A DNA stretch of 64,000 nt, from the NCBI RefSeq assembly GCF_008039555.1, contig NZ_VDUW01000001.1, positions 186,001 through 250,000 of the forward strand. Reading direction: 5' to 3'. The notes below the pieces were generated by a model. It was not told the DNA's origin. It saw nothing but the letters and a program-made list of their open reading frames with translations, and did not search any database. Positions within the stretch are counted from its first letter, which is position 1; each line of letters begins with the position of its first letter. The position numbers were made by a program, and so were the translations under genes. Origin of the DNA: Cerasibacillus terrae (GTDB lineage Bacteria; Bacillota; Bacilli; Bacillales; Amphibacillaceae). Of the stretch, positions 9,884 through 20,655 are shown piece by piece.

Positions 9884-12800
9884 AAATAATTCGATAAAGA
9901 AAATACTCGTTATCGGCTCTGGTCCAATTGTGATCGGACAGGCTGCTGAATTTGATTATTCTGGTTCACAAGCATGCCAAGCATTACAGGAAGAAGGATA
10001 TACAGTTGTTCTAGCTAATTCAAATCCAGCAACCATTATGACAGACCATACTGTAGCGGATACGGTTTATATGGAGCCATTAACGGTAGAATTTTTAACC
10101 AAAATTATCCGAAAAGAAGAACCAGATGCACTGCTTCCAACTCTTGGTGGTCAAACAGGATTAAACTTATCCATGGAGTTAGAAAAGTCGGGGATATTAC
10201 GAGAATATGATGTTAGGTTGTTAGGTACAACTTTAGAAGCAATACAAAATGCAGAAGACCGGGAAAAATTTCGTACACTCATGCAAGAATTAAATGAACC
10301 TATTCCTGAAAGTAGTATTGTCAAAACAGTTGATGAGGCAGTGGATTTTGCTGAGAAAATTGGATACCCACTAATTGTTCGTCCTGCATACACATTAGGA
10401 GGAACGGGTGGAGGAATGTGCTATAACGAAAAAGAACTGCGTGAAATAACACGAAATGGCCTAGCGTTATCACCAGTAAATCAATGTTTAGTTGAACGTA
10501 ATATTGCTGGGTTTAAAGAGATAGAATATGAAGTAATTCGGGATAGTAAAGACCAAGCAATTGTTGTATGTAATATGGAAAATGTGGATCCAGTAGGTAC
10601 ACATACAGGGGATTCCATTGTTGTAGCACCATCGCAAACATTAAGTGATCGGGAACATCAAATGCTACGAACAGCTTCCCTAAAAATTATCCGTGCTCTA
10701 AAAATCGAAGGTGGATGCAATGTTCAGCTTGCATTAGATCCACATAGTTTTAATTACTATGTGATTGAAGTAAATCCTCGTGTAAGTAGATCATCTGCAT
10801 TAGCATCAAAAGCAACCGGATATCCAATCGCCAAAGTAGCTGCAAAAATAGCAATTGGTATGACTTTAGACGAAATTGTTAACCCAATTACAGGTTCTAC
10901 GTATGCATTCTTTGAGCCAACTTTAGATTATATAGTGACAAAAATCCCTCGTTTTCCATTTGATAAGTTTGTTACTGGGGACCGTACACTTGGCACACAA
11001 ATGAAAGCAACAGGAGAAATCATGTCCATTGGTCGTACATTTGAAGAATCTTTACTCAAAGGTATTCGGTCTTTAGATTTAGACACAGAAGAGCTTTGGT
11101 TAGCATCTTTAGCAGAATTATCGACAGAAGATTTATTTACTAGATTAAAGCAATCAGATGATGAAAGAATTTTTATCATTGCTGAATTACTAAGACGTGA
11201 TGTCACCATGGAGGAAATCCATGATATTACAAAAATAGATTTGTTCTTCCTTTATAAATTGACAAAATTAATTCACTTAGAGAATGAATTAAAAGAAAAT
11301 AAATTATCTAAGTCTCTATTACGAAAGGCAAAGAATGTAGGTCTATCAGATGTTAGTATTGCAAGACTTTGGGATGTTTCTTATGAAGAGGTATACGATA
11401 TACGTAAGAACGCACAGATTCAACCAGTATATAAAAAGGTTGATACATGTGCAGGTGAATTTAATACAGATACTTCTTATTTTTACAGCACATATGAAGT
11501 GGAAAATGAGTCTACTTCTTCTGAACGTAAGAAAATTTTAGTTCTTGGTTCAGGACCAATACGAATTGGGCAAGGGATCGAATTTGATTATGCAACCGTT
11601 CATTCTGTAAAGGCTATTCAAGAAATGGGCTATGAAGCGATCATTATGAATAATAATCCTGAAACAGTCTCAACGGATTATAGTATCTCTGATAAGCTAT
11701 ACTTCGAACCTTTAACTTTAGAAGATGTGCTTCATGTTGTGGAATTAGAACAACCAGAAGGGGTTATTGTTCAGTTTGGTGGACAAACAGCAATCAATCT
11801 AGCTGCTGGATTACAAAAACATGGTGTAAATATTTTAGGGACCAGTTTGGAAGCAATTGATAAAGCAGAAGATCGGGATAAATTTGAAATACTTTTAGAT
11901 GAATTAGATTTATTACGTCCAAAAGGGAAAGCTGTTTTAGAACTTGATCAGGCGTTAGAAGTAGCAAATACGATTGGCTATCCAGTCTTGGTTCGTCCAT
12001 CTTATGTTATTGGTGGTAGCAGAATGGAAATTGTCTATAATGATGATGAACTACAAGCTTATTTAAATAAGACGGAAGGATTTAATAATGGACACCCTGT
12101 TTTAATTGATAAATATATCACAGGGATTGAAGTGGAGGTAGATGCAATAAGTGATGGTGAGACAACCATTCTTCCAGGAATCATGGAACATATTGAGCGA
12201 TCAGGTGTTCACTCTGGAGACTCTATTGCGGTGTATCCACCACAACGTATTAGTGAAACAGTAAAGCAAAAATGTATGGATGCTTCTGTAAAGCTTGCAA
12301 CTGCATTACAAGTGAAAGGTTTGATTAATATACAATACATTGTTTGTGGAGAAGATGTGTACGTATTAGAAGTAAACCCACGTGCAAGTCGTACCATTCC
12401 TTTCTTAAGTAAGATTACAGGTGTAACAATGGCGAATATCGCAACGAAATGTATATTAGGTACGCGCCTAGCTGATGAAGGCTATACAACAGGTTTATTA
12501 CCGGAAGTAGATCTTGTAACAGTAAAAGTTCCTGTCTTTTCATTTGAAAAACTACGTAGTGTAGATGCCATTTTAGGACCTGAAATGAAATCAACTGGAG
12601 AAGCAATTGGATATGATCAAACATTAGAGAAAGCATTATATAAAGGTCTAATAGCTTCTGGACTATCTATCCCACAAGAAGGTTCAGTACTTCTTACAGT
12701 AGCTGATAAAGATAAAGAAGAGGTAGCAATGATTGCGAAACGATTTCACGAATTAGGATTTAAACTATATGGAACAAAAGGTACTGCAGAATTTATAAAA

Positions 12801-13072
12801 AATAATGGAATAGCTGTTACAGAAGTAGAGAAAATTGGCTCTGGAAAACCAAATGTACTATCGATTATTAATTCTGGAGAAGTACAGTTTGTTATTAATA
12901 CAATAACATCTGGAAAACAGCCACGATCAGACGGTTTCCGTATTCGTCGTGAATCTGTTGAACATGGAATTCCATGTCTAACTAGTTTAGATACGGCAGA
13001 TGCGATTCTAAATGTTATGGAATCAACAACTTTTAGTGCTAAACCAATGATAAATAAAGAGGTTTTGTATAA

Positions 13073-13076
<4 letters not shown>
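9876..13076 (+). CDS. carB: Carbamoyl phosphate synthetase large subunit
   Basis: A 1066-residue synthetase that makes carbamoyl phosphate from bicarbonate, ammonia and two ATP. Two homologous ATP-grasp halves are visible. The first begins [20 protein letters not shown] near residue 8, and the second [20 protein letters not shown] near residue 550. The C-terminal MGS-like allosteric domain starts near residue 930. ATP-grasp motifs NVQLALDP and [20 protein letters not shown] are intact. The start is the ATG at 9876 behind AAGGAGG, overlapping carA by 8 bp. In normal enzymes ammonia arrives by tunnel from CarA; here the partner lacks a working glutaminase, so free ammonia may be the substrate. 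Confidence 0.97.
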
Positions 13077-15431
<2,355 letters not shown>

Positions 15432-15448
<17 letters not shown>

Positions 15449-16052
15449 AGTAGCAAAGGATTTATTATCCATTAAGGCAGTACAAATTCATCCTGAACCA
15501 GAAAATTATTTTACTTGGACATCTGGTATTAAATCACCAATTTATTGTGATAATCGTTTAACAATGTCCTATCCTAAAGTACGGGAGAGAATCACACAAG
15601 CATTTATCCAAAAAATAAAAGAATGGGGAGTCCAACCAGATGTCATTGCTGGTTGTGCAACAGCAGGCATTCCACATGCGGCATGGTTAAGCAAAGAACT
15701 CGACTTACCAATGATTTATATACGTTCAGAAGCCAAAAAGCATGGTAAAGGAAATCAAATTGAAGGTGAAGTCCAAAAAGGTAAGAAAGTAGTAGTGATT
15801 GAAGATCTTATTTCAACAGGTGGTTCTTCCATCGATGCGGCAATGGCCGCGAAAGAATCAGGCTTTGAAGTAATTGGTGTCCTGGCCATTTTTACATATG
15901 GACTAGAAAAAGCGAACCAAAATTTCGCAGATGCGAAGTTAGATTTTGACACGATTACAACATTTGATCACTTACTAGAGATATTAGAAACGGAAAATAA
16001 ATTCGAACAAAAAGATGTGCAATCATTGTTAACATGGCGAGACTCAATGTAG
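15432..16052 (+). CDS. pyrE: Orotate phosphoribosyltransferase
   Basis: A 206-residue type I phosphoribosyltransferase that makes OMP from orotate and PRPP. The PRPP-binding motif VVVIEDLISTGGSSIDAA is at about residues 116-133. TSGIKSPIYCDNRL near the N-terminus and the EAKKHGKG flexible loop are typical. The start follows GGAGGAATGG inside the end of pyrF. It is the last gene of the pyr operon and is followed by a clear terminator. Confidence 0.96.
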
Positions 16053-16114
16053 TTTTAGATTCAAATTAATTCAGTATAGAAATAATAAAATGTTTTTCCA
16101 ACAGATTATTATGC

Positions 16115-16143
16115 ACAGAGGGAGGTTTTCCCCTCTGTTTTTT
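16115..16143 (+). terminator. Terminator ending the pyr operon
   Basis: ACAGAGGG at 16115-16122 pairs with CCCTCTGT at 16131-16138 around AGGTTTTC, followed by a T run. Confidence 0.9.
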
Positions 16144-16247
16144 CATTACGAATGAATATAATTTTTACTTAACTGGACAGAAATAAAAACGTCAAGTAGA
16201 CTATAACAAAATGTAATTTAGAATAATAAAAAAATTAAGGGGGATGG

Positions 16248-17138
16248 ATGTTTGTGAGGTTAGGATTTCTAGGTCCAAAAGCAACTTTTACAGATATTGC
16301 TGTCAGAGCTTTATTTCCTGACGAAACAGCAATATCATATTCAACAATACCAGAATGTCTAGATGCAGTTGAGGCTAAAGAAGTAGATATAGCAGTTGTA
16401 CCATTGGAAAATGCATTAGAGGGGTCTGTCAATATTACATTAGATTATTTAACACATGAGATTAATTTGCCAATTATTGGTGAAATTACCGCTCCCATTC
16501 GACAACATTTAATGGTGCATCCACAAAATGTTGACCGTTGGAAAAAAGTGGAGAAGATTTATTCCCATTCCCATGCGATTGCACAATGTCATAAGTTTTT
16601 ACATAAACAATTTCGTGGTGTGCCAAGTGAAAACACGACTTCTACAGCTCGAGCGGCAAAGTATGTGTTTGAACACCCACAATTAAATGTTGCTGCAATT
16701 GCCAATAACTTGGCAGCAAGGGAGTATGGATTAACAATTGTTCAATCAGATATTCATGATTTTCATTATAACCATACACGTTTTGTTATATTAACGTCAA
16801 ATGGTCATGAAATAAATCAAAATCAAGGAATAAAGTTTAATGGATACAAAACGACGGTCATGGTTCAGCTACCTGATGATCGCTCAGGTGCATTACATCA
16901 AGTATTGTCCGCTTTTTCTTGGAGGAAATTAAATTTAACTAAGATTGAATCCAGACCGATGAAAACAGGTTTAGGAAATTACTTTTTTATTATTGATATT
17001 GCAAGTAAGCTCGATGATGTACTTATTCCCGGAGCGATTGCTGAATTGGAAGCATTGAAATGTAATGTAAAAGTTTTAGGGAGTTATCCTTCGTTCATCA
17101 TTGATGCAACGACTGTGGCAAATAAAGTTAAATTATGA
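16248..17138 (+). CDS. pheA: Prephenate dehydratase
   Basis: A 296-residue monofunctional prephenate dehydratase, which makes phenylpyruvate for phenylalanine synthesis. The N-terminal catalytic domain starts LGFLGPKATFTDIAV and contains the conserved Thr-Arg-Phe triad in HTRFVIL near residue 178. A C-terminal ACT domain (about 205-290) carries the phenylalanine-sensing GALHQVLSAF and IESRP motifs. No chorismate mutase domain is fused. Two starts are possible: ATG 16248, very close to the GGGGG site, or GTG 16254 at better spacing. In B. subtilis pheA is near obg, so its place after the pyr operon differs. Terminators lie on both sides. Confidence 0.95.
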   Translation: MFVRLGFLGPKATFTDIAVRALFPDETAISYSTIPECLDAVEAKEVDIAVVPLENALEGSVNITLDYLTHEINLPIIGEITAPIRQHLMVHPQNVDRWKKVEKIYSHSHAIAQCHKFLHKQFRGVPSENTTSTARAAKYVFEHPQLNVAAIANNLAAREYGLTIVQSDIHDFHYNHTRFVILTSNGHEINQNQGIKFNGYKTTVMVQLPDDRSGALHQVLSAFSWRKLNLTKIESRPMKTGLGNYFFIIDIASKLDDVLIPGAIAELEALKCNVKVLGSYPSFIIDATTVANKVKL

Positions 17139-17159
17139 GAACAATCGCTTATTCTGTAT

Positions 17160-17204
17160 AAAAATGTGCAAGAGGTGTGAAAATTGCTTCTCGCACATTT
17201 TTTT
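17160..17204 (+). terminator. Terminator after pheA
   Basis: AAAATGTGC and GCACATTTTTTT form the lower stem of an imperfect hairpin ending in a T run. Confidence 0.75.
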
Positions 17205-17304
17205 ATGAAAATCACTACCTTCATTGTACATATGTTTATGTCTTGTTTTTCATATTCTTATATTATAAAAAAATTATTATTTATGATTAAGTAAAGTAAT
17301 GTTA

Positions 17305-17334
17305 TATAATATATGTGATAACAAATAATTATCA
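17305..17334 (+). promoter_or_regulatory. Probable -10 box and dyad operator of the LysR-type gene
   Basis: TATAAT at 17305-17310 is followed by a perfect inverted repeat TGATAA-N7-TTATCA at 17316-17334, just before the ribosome-binding site. LysR-type regulators often bind such dyads near their own promoters. The -35 box is weak. Autoregulation is inferred. Confidence 0.45.
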
Positions 17335-17349
17335 GATAAGGAGTTCCAT

Positions 17350-18213
17350 ATGAAAATACAAGATTATGCACTTTTATTAAAACTCAATGAAATTGGTACA
17401 ATTCGAGCAACAGCAAAAACAATCCTTATTTCTCAGCCAGCTGTAACCCAACGTTTGAAATATATTGAGAATTATTTTGGGGAGGAAATTTTTATTCGGA
17501 CTCCAAAACGTCTTTTATTAACCTCCAGTGGTGAAATGATTTTAAAACATGCTAAAGAGGTAATTTCCAAAGAAAATGAGCTAAAAAACATGTTAGCCGA
17601 AACTAGTAAAGAAGTTCAAGGTACACTAGCAATTGCTTGTTCTTCGCTTATTAGTCAACGATTTTTACCAGCCATTCTAGGAGAATACACAAGTAAATTT
17701 CCTAATGTAATTATCGACTTAGTGACAGGTATTAGCGAAGATATTAAATATAACCATCAAGACTACCATGTAAGTATCATACGTGGAAAAAAACTAAAAG
17801 AAACAACATGTATTCCATTATTTCAAGATCCTTTGTATATTTTTGATACATTTCCTTTTCCAAAAGAAGATATTAAAAAACGTCCCCTAATTTCATTTAA
17901 AAGTGATGATAGTATGCATGAATTAGTTGATAACTGGCTATATCATCATAGTGATGTCATTAAACCACAGAAGGCTATAACGGTGGATCAGATTGAAACA
18001 TGTAGGCAATTTATGAAACAGGGAATAGGGATGGCGGTATTACCAGAGAGTGTTTCCGGTTCGATGAAGGATGATTATCCACATTTACCATTAATGATTG
18101 ATGGTAAACCGGTTACAAGGTCTACCTGGGTATGTTATCAAGAAGGTGTACGCCGGTTACCACAAGTAGATGCATTCCTGAGGATACTTACAAATCAAAC
18201 ATTTTTAAAATAA
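17350..18213 (+). CDS. LysR-family transcriptional regulator
   Basis: A 287-residue DNA-binding regulator. The N-terminal winged helix-turn-helix (residues 1-60) has the family pattern, with GTIRATAKTILISQPAVTQR near residues 17-36. The C-terminal part (about 90-287) is the usual two-lobed effector-binding domain. The ligand cannot be read from sequence. The downstream neighbour on the same strand, 116 bp away, is an Ohr-like gene, which is a possible target; Ohr genes are more often controlled by the MarR-family OhrR. It belongs to a three-gene block not found here in B. subtilis. The ATG is preceded by AAGGAG. Confidence 0.9.
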   Translation: MKIQDYALLLKLNEIGTIRATAKTILISQPAVTQRLKYIENYFGEEIFIRTPKRLLLTSSGEMILKHAKEVISKENELKNMLAETSKEVQGTLAIACSSLISQRFLPAILGEYTSKFPNVIIDLVTGISEDIKYNHQDYHVSIIRGKKLKETTCIPLFQDPLYIFDTFPFPKEDIKKRPLISFKSDDSMHELVDNWLYHHSDVIKPQKAITVDQIETCRQFMKQGIGMAVLPESVSGSMKDDYPHLPLMIDGKPVTRSTWVCYQEGVRRLPQVDAFLRILTNQTFLK

Positions 18214-18329
18214 TAAGCAAAGAACTAGACAAAAAATACTCCCCACCCTATAACACTCTGTAGGGTATACTTGAAACGTAAATTGTAATAAAATTATTAC
18301 CCAAAAAAGAAAAAGGAGAGGTATAAGAA

Positions 18330-18752
18330 ATGAGTAAAGCATTATTCACGACTGTAGCAACTTCTAATAATACTCCAAAGGGTGGTTATGTAAAAACGGA
18401 GGATGGTCTTATTGATTTAACCTTGGTCAATCCATTAATGAAATCCGATAAAACAGGTTCCAATCCAGAACAATTATTTGCTGCCGGATATGCATCTTGT
18501 TTTGATGGAGCGTTAAACTTCGTAGCAATGAAGAAAAAATTAAAAATCGAATCAAAAACTACAGCAGAAATTGGTTTTCATAATGACTCAGCTGATAAGG
18601 GGTATAAAATGTCTGCTGTCTTACATGTTCAATTAAAAGATGTGTCAGAGGAAGAGGCAGAAGCTTTAGTTGAGGCAGCACATCAATTCTGTCCATTCTC
18701 TAAAGCAATTAATGGAAACATGGATGTAGAAGTTAATTTTGAGGTTATATAA
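18330..18752 (+). CDS. Ohr/OsmC-family organic hydroperoxide resistance-like protein
   Basis: A 140-residue OsmC-fold protein, probably a thiol peroxidase acting on organic hydroperoxides. Both redox cysteines are present: Cys57 in AAGYASCFDGAL and the second in HQFCPFSKA near residue 121. NPEQLFAAGYA is diagnostic of Ohr. The N-terminal GGR motif that supplies the catalytic Arg in well-studied Ohr proteins is not seen; the region reads NNTPKGGYVKTEDG. It may be a divergent subgroup, so I leave the symbol empty. A good ribosome-binding site (AAAGGAGAGG) precedes the ATG. An ACCCTA/TAGGGT inverted repeat lies in the upstream gap near 18244-18266. Confidence 0.85.
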   Translation: MSKALFTTVATSNNTPKGGYVKTEDGLIDLTLVNPLMKSDKTGSNPEQLFAAGYASCFDGALNFVAMKKKLKIESKTTAEIGFHNDSADKGYKMSAVLHVQLKDVSEEEAEALVEAAHQFCPFSKAINGNMDVEVNFEVI

Positions 18753-18806
18753 TTAGTCACTTTTTGTATTGTCTATCTGTTTGTATTTAGAAACTATCCT
18801 TTAATT

Positions 18807-18841
18807 ATTATCCCCCTCTATGGTGAAAAGAGGGGGATAAT
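18807..18841. terminator. Two-way terminator between the Ohr-like gene and rqcH
   Basis: ATTATCCCCCTCT at 18807-18819 pairs perfectly with AGAGGGGGATAAT at 18829-18841. It separates two converging genes and can serve both strands. Confidence 0.85.
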
Positions 18842-18846
18842 TTATG

Positions 18847-20547
18847 TTATTTTTTTAATTGTTTCACCATTTTTTCACTTGGAGTCACATAAACTGTTTT
18901 TTGTTGCTCGTATGTTACAAAACCTGGTTTGGCTCCTTTTGGTTTATGGACATGGCGGATTTGTGTATAGTCAACAGGAACAGTGGATGATTGCTGTGCC
19001 TTACTAAAATATGCGGCTAGTTGTGCAGCTTCTACTAATGTTTCCTCACTTGGTTCATGGGAGCGTATTACAACATGTGAGCCTGGAATATCCTTTGTGT
19101 GTAACCAAATATCATTGCGATGGGCAACCTTATTTGTTAGGTATTCATTTTGCTTATTATTTTTTCCAACTAAAATCTCAGTTCCATCTGTAGCTATAAA
19201 TTGCTCTAACTTTGGATTTTCTTTTTTCTTCTTCTTTTTGTTTGTATTTCTTTGTTTTAAATAACCTTCTTCACGTAATTCTTCTCGAATTTCTTCAATA
19301 TCTTGTTCAGAAGCTACTTCGATTTGTTGTAATAATTGTTCTAGATAAATTATTTCTGTTTTTGTACGTGCAATTTCCTTTGTAATGATTACTTTAGATT
19401 TTTTCAGTTTTTGATACTTATTAAAGTAAAATTGTGCATTTTCACTTGGTGTTTTATTGGAATCCAATGGGATATCCATTTCTTTTTGATGTGGATCATA
19501 GTAATCAATGACGGTAACTACTGTGTCTCCTTTTGAAACAAGATGAAGATGCGCGGTTAACAGTTCACCTAATTTTTGATACTTATCTCTTTGATCTGCT
19601 TTTTTGATTGTTTTTTGATGCTTGATTAGTTTCCGTTCATTTTTATCTTTTTCATTTTTAATCAATCGATATAAATCTCTTGCCCGTTGTTGGACTCGCT
19701 CCCTTTCTGCTCTTCCGGAATAATAGGAATCTAACATTTCATTAACAGATGTAAATGTTACCTTTTCACCATCTATATAAGTCATCGGTATAACATGAAA
19801 ATCTTCTTTTTTCATATGATAAATTGTTGGTTCATACTTACGGTGTAGTAGTTGTTGTTGAAAATTTGTAAATGCTATTTTGTAAGATTCTGCATTTCCA
19901 AGATTAGCTTGGTGGACGATTTCTTTTGCAATGACAGGTGAAATACCCTCTAGTGTTTGGACCATTTGCATATGCATTTTGCCTGCATTAAAATCTAATT
20001 TCTTTATAAAGTCTTCCTCTGTAATGGTTAAAGGATTTGCTTTATGTTGTGATGGTGGTAATTGGTAGGTTGAACCTGGTAAAATCGTACGATACCGATT
20101 CAATGCTTGAGATATATGTTTCATACTATCAAGGATGATTCCCCGGTTATCAACAAGCATAAAATTGCTATGCCTACCCATTAATTCAAAGACGATTTGA
20201 AAAGAAGTTAAATCTCCTAATTCGTTTCTTGTTTCAAGAGAAAGACGTATAACTCTTTCCATCCCGACTTGTTCAATTTGTTTTATGATTGCATTCGTTA
20301 AATATTTTCTCATGACCATACAAAACATATAAGGTTCTTTTGGATTTTGAAATGTATCATTCGTAATATGAAATCTTGCATATGTAGAATGTATGGAAAA
20401 TAATAATGGATAATTTTTTCGATTACTACGAACGATTAATAGTATTTCTGTTGTCGTTGGCTGATAAACCTTGGTAATTTTTCCAGGTATTAATAATTCC
20501 TCTAATTCTTCTACAACTGCTTTTGTAACAATCCCATCAAATGGCAT
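18847..20547 (-). CDS. rqcH: RqcH, ribosome-associated quality control protein (NFACT family)
   Basis: A 566-residue protein that binds split 50S subunits carrying stalled nascent chains and directs C-terminal alanine tailing, marking them for proteolysis. The NFACT-N domain (about residues 1-200, MPFDGIVTKAVVEELEELL), central helix-hairpin-helix and long coiled-coil region (about 285-440), and the NFACT-R (DUF814) domain with VGKNNKQNEYLT and DIWLHTKDIPGSHVVIRS (about 455-500) are all present. It was earlier annotated as a fibronectin-binding protein. At the functional Asp97-Arg98 pair of B. subtilis RqcH, this protein has Glu97-Arg98. It is divergent to the Ca2+ ATPase gene. Start: ATG with a GAGGTGAG site. 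Confidence 0.95.
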   Translation of the reverse strand: MPFDGIVTKAVVEELEELLIPGKITKVYQPTTTEILLIVRSNRKNYPLLFSIHSTYARFHITNDTFQNPKEPYMFCMVMRKYLTNAIIKQIEQVGMERVIRLSLETRNELGDLTSFQIVFELMGRHSNFMLVDNRGIILDSMKHISQALNRYRTILPGSTYQLPPSQHKANPLTITEEDFIKKLDFNAGKMHMQMVQTLEGISPVIAKEIVHQANLGNAESYKIAFTNFQQQLLHRKYEPTIYHMKKEDFHVIPMTYIDGEKVTFTSVNEMLDSYYSGRAERERVQQRARDLYRLIKNEKDKNERKLIKHQKTIKKADQRDKYQKLGELLTAHLHLVSKGDTVVTVIDYYDPHQKEMDIPLDSNKTPSENAQFYFNKYQKLKKSKVIITKEIARTKTEIIYLEQLLQQIEVASEQDIEEIREELREEGYLKQRNTNKKKKKKENPKLEQFIATDGTEILVGKNNKQNEYLTNKVAHRNDIWLHTKDIPGSHVVIRSHEPSEETLVEAAQLAAYFSKAQQSSTVPVDYTQIRHVHKPKGAKPGFVTYEQQKTVYVTPSEKMVKQLKK

Positions 20548-20567
20548 TTATACTCACCTCTTTCGTA

Positions 20568-20576
20568 ATTATAGCA
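20568..20576 (-). promoter_or_regulatory. Extended -10 promoter of rqcH
   Basis: On the minus strand TGCTATAAT is an extended -10 motif about 20 bp upstream of the rqcH start. No clear -35 box is seen. A 7-bp inverted repeat ACAAGCT/AGCTTGT (20586-20617) lies further upstream, between the divergent genes. Confidence 0.5.
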
Positions 20577-20655
20577 TGAATGAAGACAAGCTAGCATACA
20601 TATCTGTAAGAGCTTGTTCTATTAGTTCAAGGATTCTCTAGTGGAGGAATGCATG

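Noticed and set aside
16150..16247. Possible mobile-element end before pheA (sequence around TTAACTGGACAG)
   Set aside because: Only one copy is seen and no matching second end or direct repeat is found in the window.
18270..18300. Possible OhrR-type operator (AATTGTA half-site) before the Ohr-like gene
   Set aside because: Only one half-site fits and no MarR-family regulator gene is nearby.
18983..19264. Cys-rich + strand reading frame inside rqcH
   Set aside because: It is antisense to conserved RqcH coding sequence and has no ribosome-binding site.
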